Notes under the pieces: generated by a model
What the model was told of the DNA's origin: nothing
The model's database searches: none
Seen by the model: only the letters and a program-made list of their open reading frames with translations
In this document: one piece after another, positions 16,793-25,921 of the stretch
Position numbering within the stretch: position 1 is the first letter of the stretch
Layout of the letters: the number at the start of each line of letters is the position of its first letter
Assembly: GCA_040797845.1 (NCBI GenBank)
Contig: JBFNFA010000005.1
Coordinates: 186,001-250,000 of the forward strand
DNA length: 64,000 bases
From: Clostridium_AW sp040797845
GTDB lineage: Bacteria > Bacillota > Clostridia > Clostridiales > Clostridiaceae
Reading direction: 5' to 3'
Translations under genes and position numbers: made by a program

Positions 16793-17281
16793 ATGAATAC
16801 AAGAATGTATCGATCAGAAGATTGTAAGGAAATTATTGAATTGTTTTACAACACAGTTCATTCAGTTAATGCAAAAGATTATAATGAAGCACAACTTGAT
16901 GTATGGGCACCTAAAGATATTGATAGTTCTCAATGGAATAAGTCTCTTTTAGAACATTATTCTGTTGTAATTGAAGAAGATGGCATTATCGTTGGATTTG
17001 GAGATTTAGATACAGAGGGATATTTTGATAGATTATTTGTTCATAAAGATTATCAAGGAGTTGGAGTAGCAACTATACTTGTAAATGAAATAGAGAAATA
17101 TGCACAAAAAAATAGGGTTGAAATTATAAAAACTTACGCTTCTATAACTGCAAGACCTTTCTTTCAAAAACAAGGATATAAAGTGGTAAATGAACAAGCA
17201 GTTGAAAGAAAGGGACAAATATTAACGAATTTTGTTATGGAAAAAACTTTAATAATTAATAGCACAAAGAAAAGTAGGTAA
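16793..17281 (+). CDS. GNAT family N-acetyltransferase
   Basis: 162 residues from ATG 16793 with GGAGGG eight bases ahead. Acetyl-CoA loop is VHKDYQGVGVATILVNEI (about 83-100), with the beta-bulge region VGFGDLDTEGYFDRLFV before it and FFQKQGYKVV after. Substrate unknown. It converges on the TetR gene. Confidence 0.85.
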   Translation: MNTRMYRSEDCKEIIELFYNTVHSVNAKDYNEAQLDVWAPKDIDSSQWNKSLLEHYSVVIEEDGIIVGFGDLDTEGYFDRLFVHKDYQGVGVATILVNEIEKYAQKNRVEIIKTYASITARPFFQKQGYKVVNEQAVERKGQILTNFVMEKTLIINSTKKSR

Positions 17282-17298
17282 GTATAGGATTTAAAAAA

Positions 17299-17865
17299 TT
17301 ATTTGTAATACTCAGTATTTAATTTATTTACGGTGTTAATTATTTTAACAAGTTCACTAGGGGGTTCAGGCAAATCATTTTCCAACCAAGCTTGAATGAT
17401 TGAAATACAACCACCTACAACATACCTTATATAGTAATTCAAATGAGCTTTAGTAAATTCATTTGAATTACTATATATTTGTTCAATATCTGTTTTACTA
17501 GCAACATAGATTAATCGATCTAGAATTTTATTATCTCTTTGCTTACAAAGTAGGACCTTACATAAATCTTTATTTTCTGAAATCAACTCAATAACTTTAA
17601 GTAATAGGGAGTCACTATACTCTTCTACTGGAGTCTCATCAATATAATCAAGAATTTTATTAAATAGTTCATCTTCCATAGACTGAAGTAAATCAAAGGC
17701 ATCTTTATAATGAGCATAAAAAGTTCCTCTATTAATATCTGCATTTTTACATATATCAGTAACAGTAATCTGATGGATTTCTTTAGTCTCAAGTAGTTTA
17801 ATTAAACTATCTTTAATGGTTTTCTTAGTATATAAAACTCTACGGTTTCCTTTAATACCTGCCAT
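17299..17865 (-). CDS. TetR-family repressor
   Basis: 188 residues. HTH in residues 15-60 (IHQITVTDICKNADINRGTFYAHYKDAFDL). The C-terminal ligand domain is of the DhaS-like TetR_C type (HLNYYIRYVVGGCISIIQAWLEND). It is divergent from the ABC/FtsX exporter, with a perfect inverted repeat between them, so it very likely represses that exporter and itself. Confidence 0.9.
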   Translation of the reverse strand: MAGIKGNRRVLYTKKTIKDSLIKLLETKEIHQITVTDICKNADINRGTFYAHYKDAFDLLQSMEDELFNKILDYIDETPVEEYSDSLLLKVIELISENKDLCKVLLCKQRDNKILDRLIYVASKTDIEQIYSNSNEFTKAHLNYYIRYVVGGCISIIQAWLENDLPEPPSELVKIINTVNKLNTEYYK

Positions 17866-17883
17866 ATATATTCTCCTTAAAAT

Positions 17884-17918
17884 AATCTGTTTATTACATG
17901 GTATTTAATAAACAGATT
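17884..17918. promoter_or_regulatory. TetR operator palindrome
   Basis: AATCTGTTTATTA (17884-17896) and TAATAAACAGATT (17906-17918) are perfect inverted 13-mers with a 9-bp spacer, directly upstream of the TetR start. A related half-site ACTGTTTATTGT lies near 17988, close to the exporter side. Confidence 0.75.
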
Positions 17919-18075
17919 TAATTTTTATGTCTATTTAATAACGTTAAGAAATTATGTGATTATTGTTTATGGGTGGTTATTAACTTATACTGTTTATTGT
18001 ACTATAAAGTGAACAATGTGTCTATTTAATGACTCTGAGTATATAGATTTAAAGGAGAATAAATGGAGGTATAAG

Positions 18076-18777
18076 ATGTCGTATATAAATATTCTTAATG
18101 TATACAAAGAATATAAGATTGGAGAAAACATGGTTGTGGCAAACAACGGAATTACATTTTCTGTTGAAAAAGGAGAATTTGTTGTTATATTAGGTCCCAG
18201 TGGTGCTGGAAAATCAACTATACTTAATATTCTTGGAGGAATGGATAGTTGTGATGAAGGAAAAATAGTAATCGATAATACTGACATATCTAAATTTAAT
18301 AATAAGCAGCTTACTAAATATAGAAGAGACGATGTGGGATTTGTGTTTCAATTTTATAACTTAGTACAAAATCTAACAACTAAAGAAAATGTAGAACTTG
18401 CTACACAGATTTGCAACAATGCATTAGATGTAGACAAAACCCTTGAATTAGTAGGACTTAAACATAGAAAAGATAATTTCCCAGCTCAATTATCAGGAGG
18501 AGAGCAACAAAGGGTTTCTATTGCAAGGGCAATTGCAAAAAATCCTAAGTTATTGCTTTGTGATGAGCCAACTGGCGCTCTTGACTATAATACAGGAAAA
18601 CAAGTTTTGAAAACCCTACAAGATACTTGTAGAGAAATGGGGACCACAGTTATAGTCATAACTCATAACTCAGCAATCGCACCAATGGCTGATAGGGTTA
18701 TTAGAATCAATGACGCAAAGGTTAGAAACATTGAGATTAATGATAATCCTATTACAGTTGAAGAGATTGAATGGTAG
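18076..18777 (+). CDS. ABC transporter ATPase, LolD/MacB class
   Basis: 233 residues from ATG 18076 with GGAGGTATAAG upstream; a longer in-frame ATG at 18016 has no ribosome site. Walker A GPSGAGKST, Q-loop FVFQFYN, signature LSGGEQQR, Walker B LLLCDEPTGALD, H-loop VITHN. Partner of the large FtsX permease that follows. Confidence 0.92.
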   Translation: MSYINILNVYKEYKIGENMVVANNGITFSVEKGEFVVILGPSGAGKSTILNILGGMDSCDEGKIVIDNTDISKFNNKQLTKYRRDDVGFVFQFYNLVQNLTTKENVELATQICNNALDVDKTLELVGLKHRKDNFPAQLSGGEQQRVSIARAIAKNPKLLLCDEPTGALDYNTGKQVLKTLQDTCREMGTTVIVITHNSAIAPMADRVIRINDAKVRNIEINDNPITVEEIEW

Positions 18778-18790
18778 GGGTGGACTTGAG

Positions 18791-21700
18791 ATGCAGATTA
18801 AAGCATATAAGAAATCAATAGCAAGGGAAATTTTATCATCAAAAGCACGATTTATTTCAATATTAATAATTATATTTTTAGGAGTGGCTTTTTATTCTGG
18901 CATAAAATCAGCAGGACCGGATATGAATAAAACTATAAATAATCTATATAGTACCTATAATCTTATGGATAGTAAGATTGTATCAAGTCTTGGACTAAAT
19001 GATAAAGATATAGAGGTACTTAGAAACAATGACGAAATATTAGATTTTTATGGCACACGTAGTATAGATGCAAACCTTGCCAATATGAGTAATGTAGTAA
19101 GATTCATGGAGTATGATAATAAAAATAACATAAATAACTTTATTGTTATGGAAGGCAGATTACCTGAAAAAAGTGGAGAAATAGCCCTAGATGAACAAGC
19201 TTTAAAATTAAATAAGAATATGAAGATTGGAGACGAATATGTAATTAATACTGACAAAGACACAATGAAGTCTTTTAATAAGACCAAATTTGAAATCGTT
19301 GGTATTGTAAGAAGTCCAATGTATATTGAAAAAGAATCAAGAGGTACAACTTCTGTTGGTAAAGGTACTATTGATTACTTTGCAGTATTAAATAGCTCAG
19401 ATATATCAATGGATGTATATACCGAAATCTATGTAAGATTTAAAAATGTACAAGGTCTCGATTCGTATAGTGATGAATATAAAGATAGAATGGAGAAAAA
19501 TACCCAATATCTTGAAAGCTTATATTCAAATAGAACAATAGATAGAGTTGAAGAAATAAAGACAGAAGTAGAAAAAGAATTTGATAAAGCCTATAAAGAA
19601 ATAGAAGATAATGAAATAAAACTTCTAAAGTCACAAAGAGAAATAGAAGATGGAAAAGAAAAAATTAAAGAAGGAAAAAAGCAATACAATCAAGGATTAA
19701 TAGAATTTCAACAAAAGATTAAAAACGGTGAAGCGGATCTTTCATCGGGTCAAAAAAAATTAGAAATAGGTCAAGCAGAACTTAATAAAGAAAAAGAAAA
19801 ATTTGAAGAAGGAAAAAAACAACTTGATAAAGCAAAGGGTGAGCTTGATAAAGCCAATAAAGAATTTTTAAATCAAGGAATCGATCCTAAAAAGAGTGTA
19901 AGTGAATTAGAATATAAAATAGAAAATCTTAGAAAGTTATTTAATTCAATCAATGTACTCTCTAGTGATATAAAGGATACAGTTAAAAATACCAAAGAGG
20001 GTGAAGCAATACCTTCTGAAAAGATACAGTATTGGAAAAGTGTTATATCTAATTTAGGTTTAAGTGATATGGCTGGACTAATTGATGAACTAGAAAGAAA
20101 TCCTAAAAATTTAGATATTGCTATTAACATATATAAATCATTAGATGTCATGGCCAAAACTGTAAATGATAATATGTCTAATTTACAATTATTAGTAGCA
20201 GGAATTACTGAATACCAACAAGGTAAATCCAAATATGAGGAACAGTTAGAGATATTTAATAATAGTAAAACTCAGCTTGAAGAGGCTCAAAAGCAATTAG
20301 ATAATGCAAATATTGAACTTTTAAAAGGGGCAAAAGAACTTGAAGAAGGCAAAATACAAGGGGAAGAAGAACTTGATAAAGCAATAAAAGAATTAAATGA
20401 ATCAGAGGAAAAACTAATAGAAGGTGAAAAAGAAATAAATAAAAATAAACAAAAACTATTAGATGCTAGAGAAGAAGTTGAAAAGGAAGAAAAAGAAAAT
20501 CTTAATAATTTAGATAAAAATAAGTACTACTTCTTTGATAGAAATGATAATCCAGGATATTCAGGATATAAAGATTCAATTAATGCTTTAGATAATATTG
20601 CTTCAGTGTTCCCAGTGTTTTTCTTTTTATTATCAGTATTAATTTGCTTAACAACAATGACAAGAATGGTAGAGGAAAATCGATTAGAAATAGGTACTTT
20701 AAAAGCTTTAGGATACGATGATTTACAAATATCTTGGAAGTTTATAATATATGCTGCACTAGCAAGTATTTCTGGGTGTACATTAGGAATATTAATTGGA
20801 TGTAGTTTTCTCCCAGTTATAATCAGTAATGCCTATGGAAGTTTATACAGTTTACCAAAACTAATTATACAGTATTATCCATCTTATATCATTCAATCTA
20901 TGGTAATATCAATATTATGTACAGTTGGAGCAGCTTTATTTGTTATAAGGGTTGAATTGAAAAGTAAACCAGCTAATCTGATGAAAGCAAAAGCTCCAAA
21001 ACTAGGTAAGAAGATATTCTTAGAGGAAATTACACTACTATGGAAAAGACTTAATTTCAACCATAAGGTCACATTAAGAAATATTTTTAGATATAAGCAA
21101 CGTATGATAATGACAGTACTAGGGATTGCTGGTTGTATGGCCATACTCGTTACGGGATTTGGACTTAAATATTCAAATATAAGTATTATAGAAAAGCAAT
21201 TTAGCAAGTTGTGGAAATATGAAGCGATGGTAGTATTCGATGAAGATTCTACTGAAGAAGGTTATAAAGAGTATGAAGATATTTTAAATCAAATAACTGG
21301 ATATGAGAATAATTTAAATATACATCAAGAATCAGTAACATTTAGTAAAGAGAATATGAATAAACAAACAGTTACTCTGTATGTACCACAAGATATAGAG
21401 AAGATAGATCAGTTCATACTATTAAATGATAGGGTGTCAGGTGAAAAATATGAAATATCAGACGATGGTGTTATTATTAATGAAAAGTTAGCCAGACTTT
21501 TAGGAGCATCTGTTGGAGATACAATAACTATGAAAGATGAAGAGAATAATTCCTATGATGTGAAAGTGGATAAAATAGTTGAAAATTATATTATGCACCA
21601 TATGTATATGTCACCATCGTATTATGAAAAAATATTTGATTCAAAAGTTGGATACAATACTCAACTTTTGGATTTTGATAAAAATAAATATGATGTTGAT

Positions 21701-22195
21701 GAAATTTCTTCAAAGCTTTTGGAGTGTGATAATGTGATAAATGTTACATCAACATCAAAAATACAAAAATCCATTGAAGAGTCAGCTGCTAATATGAACA
21801 TAGTTATGTTAGTAATAATATTGGCTGCAGGATGTCTTGCTTTTGTAGTTTTATACAATTTAAATAATATAAATGTATCAGAACGTATAAGAGAATTATC
21901 CACTATAAAAGTACTTGGATTTTTTGATAATGAAGTTACTATGTATATTTTAAGGGAGAGTGTAATATTAACATTATTAGGAGTACTTACAGGTTCATTT
22001 CTAGGAAAGATATTACATGCTTTTATAATTAGCACGGCAGAAACTGATACTATGATGATGTATCCTAATATTTTCATAGATAGTTATATATTCTCTGCCT
22101 TGATAACTATACTGTTCTCGATAATAGTTATGATTATGATGCATATTAAGTTAAAGAATATTAACATGATTGATGCATTAAAGTCTAACGAATAA
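18791..22195 (+). CDS. Large FtsX-type permease with extracellular coiled coil
   Basis: 1134 residues from ATG 18791 after GGGGTGGACTTGAG; the longer frame from 18710 overlaps the ATPase and is unlikely. One helix near the N-terminus, an extracellular domain containing a long Lys/Glu coiled coil (about 250-600), an FtsX helix block (about 625-740), a second extracellular domain and a final FtsX block (about 1000-1130). This is the plan of the YhgE/MacB-like export permeases of Firmicutes. Under TetR control it is probably a drug or lipid exporter; substrate unknown. Confidence 0.9.
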   Translation: MQIKAYKKSIAREILSSKARFISILIIIFLGVAFYSGIKSAGPDMNKTINNLYSTYNLMDSKIVSSLGLNDKDIEVLRNNDEILDFYGTRSIDANLANMSNVVRFMEYDNKNNINNFIVMEGRLPEKSGEIALDEQALKLNKNMKIGDEYVINTDKDTMKSFNKTKFEIVGIVRSPMYIEKESRGTTSVGKGTIDYFAVLNSSDISMDVYTEIYVRFKNVQGLDSYSDEYKDRMEKNTQYLESLYSNRTIDRVEEIKTEVEKEFDKAYKEIEDNEIKLLKSQREIEDGKEKIKEGKKQYNQGLIEFQQKIKNGEADLSSGQKKLEIGQAELNKEKEKFEEGKKQLDKAKGELDKANKEFLNQGIDPKKSVSELEYKIENLRKLFNSINVLSSDIKDTVKNTKEGEAIPSEKIQYWKSVISNLGLSDMAGLIDELERNPKNLDIAINIYKSLDVMAKTVNDNMSNLQLLVAGITEYQQGKSKYEEQLEIFNNSKTQLEEAQKQLDNANIELLKGAKELEEGKIQGEEELDKAIKELNESEEKLIEGEKEINKNKQKLLDAREEVEKEEKENLNNLDKNKYYFFDRNDNPGYSGYKDSINALDNIASVFPVFFFLLSVLICLTTMTRMVEENRLEIGTLKALGYDDLQISWKFIIYAALASISGCTLGILIGCSFLPVIISNAYGSLYSLPKLIIQYYPSYIIQSMVISILCTVGAALFVIRVELKSKPANLMKAKAPKLGKKIFLEEITLLWKRLNFNHKVTLRNIFRYKQRMIMTVLGIAGCMAILVTGFGLKYSNISIIEKQFSKLWKYEAMVVFDEDSTEEGYKEYEDILNQITGYENNLNIHQESVTFSKENMNKQTVTLYVPQDIEKIDQFILLNDRVSGEKYEISDDGVIINEKLARLLGASVGDTITMKDEENNSYDVKVDKIVENYIMHHMYMSPSYYEKIFDSKVGYNTQLLDFDKNKYDVDEISSKLLECDNVINVTSTSKIQKSIEESAANMNIVMLVIILAAGCLAFVVLYNLNNINVSERIRELSTIKVLGFFDNEVTMYILRESVILTLLGVLTGSFLGKILHAFIISTAETDTMMMYPNIFIDSYIFSALITILFSIIVMIMMHIKLKNINMIDALKSNE

Positions 22196-22260
22196 TATAC
22201 ATGTGAAGATTTTAAATTAAAAATTAGAAAAGATATATAAATATATATTATAGTATTGAA

Positions 22261-22297
22261 TACTCTTACCTTAGCAATATGGGTAAGAGTATTTTTA
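22261..22297 (+). terminator. Terminator of the ABC/FtsX operon
   Basis: ACTCTTACC and GGGTAAGAGT pair, then ATTTTTAT. Same arms as 12979-13015. Confidence 0.8.
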
Positions 22298-22304
22298 TAA
22301 TCCT

Positions 22305-22400
22305 TACTACGATGAAATAGGATTATTAAAACCAAGTGAAATCACAGAGGCAGGCTACAGGCTTTATGATGATGAAGCCCTTATTCTAATAAAAAATTAG
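22305..22400 (+). pseudogene. MerR-family regulator relic
   Basis: The frame reads YYDEIGLLKPSEITEAGYRL then YDDEALILIKN and a stop. The first part is the diagnostic second half of a MerR winged helix. No start, first helix, ribosome site or effector domain remains, so this is a 32-codon relic left between the exporter terminator and the spoVA operon. Confidence 0.7.
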
Positions 22401-22409
22401 TTTTTTGCT

Positions 22410-22455
22410 TAAAATGAAAAGAGAAGATTTAAATTTCTTTATCTCCTCTTTTCTA
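22410..22455 (-). terminator. Terminator of the spoVA operon
   Basis: AAAAGAGAAGAT and ATCTCCTCTTTT pair; on the minus strand a T-run follows. It lies just past the stop of the last DUF1657 gene. Confidence 0.75.
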
Positions 22456-22484
22456 CGTTATTATAAGCATAAGTCCAAAAACTT

Positions 22485-22691
22485 CTATTGCTGTTTGTAT
22501 TGTGGTTCTTGACGTTCAATGTACTTTTGTCTTCCTTCTAAAACTCTTAAGGCATCTTCAAAAGTTTTGGATAATTGTTGGAAGTCTTTTTTAGCGTCTT
22601 TATCGTCTGTTTCTAGTGCAAAAGTTTTCATTGTAGCTGCTGCTGATTGAACTCCAGCTATAGCCTGCTGCATTTGTGATCCTACTGTCAT
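22485..22691 (-). CDS. DUF1657 protein (distal copy)
   Basis: 68 residues from ATG 22691, with AAAGGAGGTG upstream. Helical, with the family pattern TVGSQMQQAIAGVQSAAAT and the end QEPQYKQQ. A paralogue opens the operon at 25667. DUF1657 proteins regularly flank spoVA genes in clostridia and in the bacillar spoVA2mob element; their role is unknown. Confidence 0.85.
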   Translation of the reverse strand: MTVGSQMQQAIAGVQSAAATMKTFALETDDKDAKKDFQQLSKTFEDALRVLEGRQKYIERQEPQYKQQ

Positions 22692-22722
22692 AATCTTCAC
22701 CTCCTTTCAAGGATATTATATA

Positions 22723-23076
22723 CTAACCTTTAGGTTTAAATACTATTGATGCTAAAAATCCAAAAATTATAGCTGCGGATATTCCAGAACTAGTTATCTC
22801 AAATATACCGGTAAGCACTCCAATAATACCTGTTTCTTCAGCTTCCATTAAAGCACCTTTCACCAAAGAATTTCCAAAGCTGCTTATTGGTACAGATGCT
22901 CCAGCTCCAGCAAATTTTACTAGCGGGTCATACCAGCCTAATCCTCCCAGTATGGCTCCAACTACCACTAATGTACTCATAGTATGAGCAGGTGTAAGCT
23001 TAAAAACATCCATCATGATCTGTCCTATTACACATATAGCTCCACCTATTATAAAAGACCAAATAAAAATTGACAA
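22723..23076 (-). CDS. spoVAE: SpoVAE (SpoVAEb type) spore membrane protein
   Basis: 117 residues, three to four helices, with GGLGWYDPLVKFAGAGASVPISSFGNSLVKGA, the SpoVAC/AE family block. Start is TTG 23076 with AGAGGTG upstream. Part of the forespore inner-membrane channel that takes up dipicolinic acid during sporulation and releases it in germination. It lies downstream of spoVAD with a 15-base gap. Confidence 0.92.
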   Translation of the reverse strand: MSIFIWSFIIGGAICVIGQIMMDVFKLTPAHTMSTLVVVGAILGGLGWYDPLVKFAGAGASVPISSFGNSLVKGALMEAEETGIIGVLTGIFEITSSGISAAIIFGFLASIVFKPKG

Positions 23077-23091
23077 TTTTATACACCTCTT

Positions 23092-24093
23092 TTATATCTC
23101 AATAGATACTGCATGAGCAATACAAGGAATGCTTTCCTTTTGCTGATAGGATAAGGGAGATAGCAATGCCCCTGTAGCAACTACCAATATTCTTTTTAAT
23201 TCTCCTTTTCTCATACGGTTAAGAAAGTGGCCGTAGGTAACGGTAGCAGAGCAGGCACATCCGCTTCCGCCAGCCATTACTGGCTGATCCTTCTTATATA
23301 TCAATAAACCGCAATCAGTAAATATTTCTCTTGGTATTTCTAATCCATGCTTAGCTAATAAATCCCCTGCAATTTTATGTCCAACACTTCCCAAATCTCC
23401 TGTGGCAATTAAATCGTAGTAAGAAGGATTTATTCCTAAATCTCTAAAATGTGCTTCTATGGTATCCACAGCAGCAGGAGCCATAGCTGACCCCATGTTA
23501 AATGGGTCTGAAATTCCCATATCCACCACTCTTCCAATGGTAGCTGAGGTTACCCTAGGTCCCTTTCCGTTTTGAGCTACTAAAGCTGCTCCTGCTCCTG
23601 TTACTGTCCATTGAGCTGTAGGAGGCTTTTGCCCACCATATTCTGTAGGATATCTAAATTGCTTTTCTGCTGCTACATTATGGCTAGAGGCTCCTGTTAC
23701 TATGTACTCCGCAGCCTTACTATCCACCAATAAGGATGCTAAGGCAAGACCTTCCATAGAACTCGAGCAAGCGCCAAAAACTCCTAAGAAAGGTATGCCT
23801 AATGTACGAGCCGCAAAGCTACTGGATATAATTTGGTTCATCAAATCGCCACTTATAAAAAATTGAACATCTTCTTTTTTCATCTTTCCCTTATTAATGG
23901 CTGTTTCGCAAGCTTCTTCTAATAACTTTTTTTCTGCCTTTTCAAAGCTTTCTTGCCCTAACCATATGTCTTCATGAAGACAGTCAAAATCCTCTGCTAT
24001 GGCTCCCTGAGCTTCAAAGGCGCATCCCACGGCAGCCGAGGCAATTATCACTGGCTTTGATTCGAAAACCCATGTTTGATGACCTTTAAGCAT
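23092..24093 (-). CDS. spoVAD: SpoVAD, DPA-binding spore protein
   Basis: 333 residues of thiolase-like fold (GACSSSMEGLALAS about 108-121, GGSGCACSATVTYGHFLN about 275-292). SpoVAD binds dipicolinic acid in the known Bacillus structure. Length fits the family. Start ATG 24093 directly follows the spoVAC stop. Confidence 0.95.
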   Translation of the reverse strand: MLKGHQTWVFESKPVIIASAAVGCAFEAQGAIAEDFDCLHEDIWLGQESFEKAEKKLLEEACETAINKGKMKKEDVQFFISGDLMNQIISSSFAARTLGIPFLGVFGACSSSMEGLALASLLVDSKAAEYIVTGASSHNVAAEKQFRYPTEYGGQKPPTAQWTVTGAGAALVAQNGKGPRVTSATIGRVVDMGISDPFNMGSAMAPAAVDTIEAHFRDLGINPSYYDLIATGDLGSVGHKIAGDLLAKHGLEIPREIFTDCGLLIYKKDQPVMAGGSGCACSATVTYGHFLNRMRKGELKRILVVATGALLSPLSYQQKESIPCIAHAVSIEI

Positions 24094-24573
24094 TTACATC
24101 CCACCTAACCACTTAATAGTTATTTTTACTATAGCCACAACAAAAGCTGAGAAAACTCCAAAAGCAATTACTGATCCTGACAATTTAAACATATTACCTC
24201 CTACACCAAGTACATAGCCTTCTGTTTTATGTTCTATAGCTGCTGAGGCTATAGTGTTGGCAAAGCCAGTAACAGGAACAGCAGTACCAGCTCCAGACCA
24301 TTGAGCAATATGGTCATATACTCCAAAGCCTGTTAGTAAAACAGAAATTATTATTAAAATTGCTGATGTAGGATTTCCCACAGTTTTTTCATCAAATCCA
24401 AAGTACTTTATAAAAACCCATTGTAAAATCTGGCCAAATAAGCATATAAGCCCTCCCACCAGAAAAGCTCTTAAACAATTTTTAAAAACTGGCCTTTTAG
24501 GTTCTCTATCCTTAGCAAAGTCTTGATATTCTTGCTGTGTAGGCGTTAGTTTTTTCTTTTTCTTATCTGACAT
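24094..24573 (-). CDS. spoVAC: SpoVAC, mechanosensitive DPA channel protein
   Basis: 159 residues. A basic N-terminus (DKKKKKLTPTQQEYQDF) is followed by four or five helices with the family block GFGVYDHIAQWSGAGTAVPVTGFANTIASA. Family knowledge: SpoVAC acts as a mechanosensitive channel for DPA. Second gene core of the operon. Confidence 0.95.
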   Translation of the reverse strand: MSDKKKKKLTPTQQEYQDFAKDREPKRPVFKNCLRAFLVGGLICLFGQILQWVFIKYFGFDEKTVGNPTSAILIIISVLLTGFGVYDHIAQWSGAGTAVPVTGFANTIASAAIEHKTEGYVLGVGGNMFKLSGSVIAFGVFSAFVVAIVKITIKWLGGM

Positions 24574-24587
24574 AAATTTACCTCCTT

Positions 24588-25448
24588 CTACCTTAGTAGG
24601 TATGGTTCTAGTTTATCTATTACTTTCTTAATTTTATTAGCATTATCTGAGTACATCTTCTTAGCTTTTGAATCTTCGGTTTCTAAGGAAAAGCTAAGAA
24701 GGTCTGCGTGTATCTTTGAAATAGTGGCATAAAGCAGTTCTTTAACTTGAACCTTTTGAACCTCTATTAAATCATCAAATAAATCTATGTATAAATCCCC
24801 TGAAGAATCTACCTGACCAATAAACACATTGTCTATAGACACTCCTGAGTTAGATAATTGAGTATTTAACCACTCTCTATTAAGTCCTATACTTGTTAAG
24901 GATTCATCCAGCACAGTTCCATCTAGTATCACTGTTTGAGGTTCAGATATTGGGGCCACCTCTCTATTTAAATCCTTTGGAGTAATAGGTTTCTTCTCTG
25001 ACTTTAACAAGACATTTATCTCTCCTGTGTCTTCCATAAGTGCAAATTCCACATCAGACAAGTTAAAAGCATTCTTAGACCTTAGTTCTCTTAATAGCTC
25101 TTCCCCTGTATATCTAACTTCCTGTAGGTTTTCCTCCATGACTTTTCCGTCTTTTATTAATACAATTTCCCTTCCATTTATAACATCATGAATCCACTTG
25201 CTTTTTATAGCTAGATAATCCAAAGCTATAGTAAATAAAAACCAAACACCTAAAGCCACAAAGCCAAAAGCCATATTTGGTATTAGACCTAAGGATATTA
25301 ATGAAACCATGATGGCAATCACCATGTAGCTTATAAATTTAAATGCTGTGGTCTTCCATAAAGTAGTTCTGCCCATGAACCTAATTATTACTAAAGTTAA
25401 AAAATATAAAATTATAACTCTTAACAATACCACGAAGAAGCTTTGCAT
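24588..25448 (-). CDS. DUF421 (YetF-like) membrane protein of the spoVA operon
   Basis: 286 residues. Three helices in the first 85 residues (MGRTTLWKTT motif), then a DUF421 domain (KSKWIHDVINGREIVLIKDGKVMEE; LREL) and a C-terminal helical extension. YetF-type proteins belong to the accessory set of spoVA2mob-like operons. Function unproven; probably in the spore membrane. Confidence 0.85.
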   Translation of the reverse strand: MQSFFVVLLRVIILYFLTLVIIRFMGRTTLWKTTAFKFISYMVIAIMVSLISLGLIPNMAFGFVALGVWFLFTIALDYLAIKSKWIHDVINGREIVLIKDGKVMEENLQEVRYTGEELLRELRSKNAFNLSDVEFALMEDTGEINVLLKSEKKPITPKDLNREVAPISEPQTVILDGTVLDESLTSIGLNREWLNTQLSNSGVSIDNVFIGQVDSSGDLYIDLFDDLIEVQKVQVKELLYATISKIHADLLSFSLETEDSKAKKMYSDNANKIKKVIDKLEPYLLR

Positions 25449-25460
25449 ATTACTCCACCT

Positions 25461-25667
25461 CTACTTCCCTTTATATTGTGGCTCTTCAAATTCTAAAGTT
25501 TTTAATCTGTCTTCTATATCCTTTATAACTGATTCCACTGTTTGCAATTCTTTTTTATATACCTTTTTTTCTTCTTCATTTCTGCTTTGAACTGAATAAA
25601 TCCTCAAGGTGCTTTCAACGCCTTTTAAACTAGCTAATGTTTGTTTTATATTTGATGCTACTGTCAT
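25461..25667 (-). CDS. DUF1657 protein (proximal copy)
   Basis: 68 residues from ATG 25667 (GGGAG upstream). Starts MTVASNIKQTLASLKGVEST and ends EEPQYKGK, paralogous to the copy at 22485. First gene of the operon. No convincing SigG or SigF promoter could be assigned by eye in 25668-25780. Confidence 0.85.
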   Translation of the reverse strand: MTVASNIKQTLASLKGVESTLRIYSVQSRNEEEKKVYKKELQTVESVIKDIEDRLKTLEFEEPQYKGK

Positions 25668-25921
25668 TAATATCAACTCCCTAGATATATAACTAAAACT
25701 ATTGTCCTCGTAGTTTAATAAAAATATACATTAACTAAGGTGAAAAAATAGAAACTGCGTTAAACCTTTTAAATGTAAATTTAAAAAGTCAGCAAGTTTT
25801 ATAGTAAAATCTACCATAATTAAAATAAGGTGTTATTGCGGATTTTTATATTGATAGAAATGATTAACAAATTAATATTAAATTTAATATAATGTAATAT
25901 TAATTTAAGGAGAAAATTACA

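Noticed and set aside
25668..25780. SigG promoter of the spoVA operon
   Set aside because: GTATA and CAATAGT-like boxes occur, but their spacing (about 20 bp) and matches are too poor to call.
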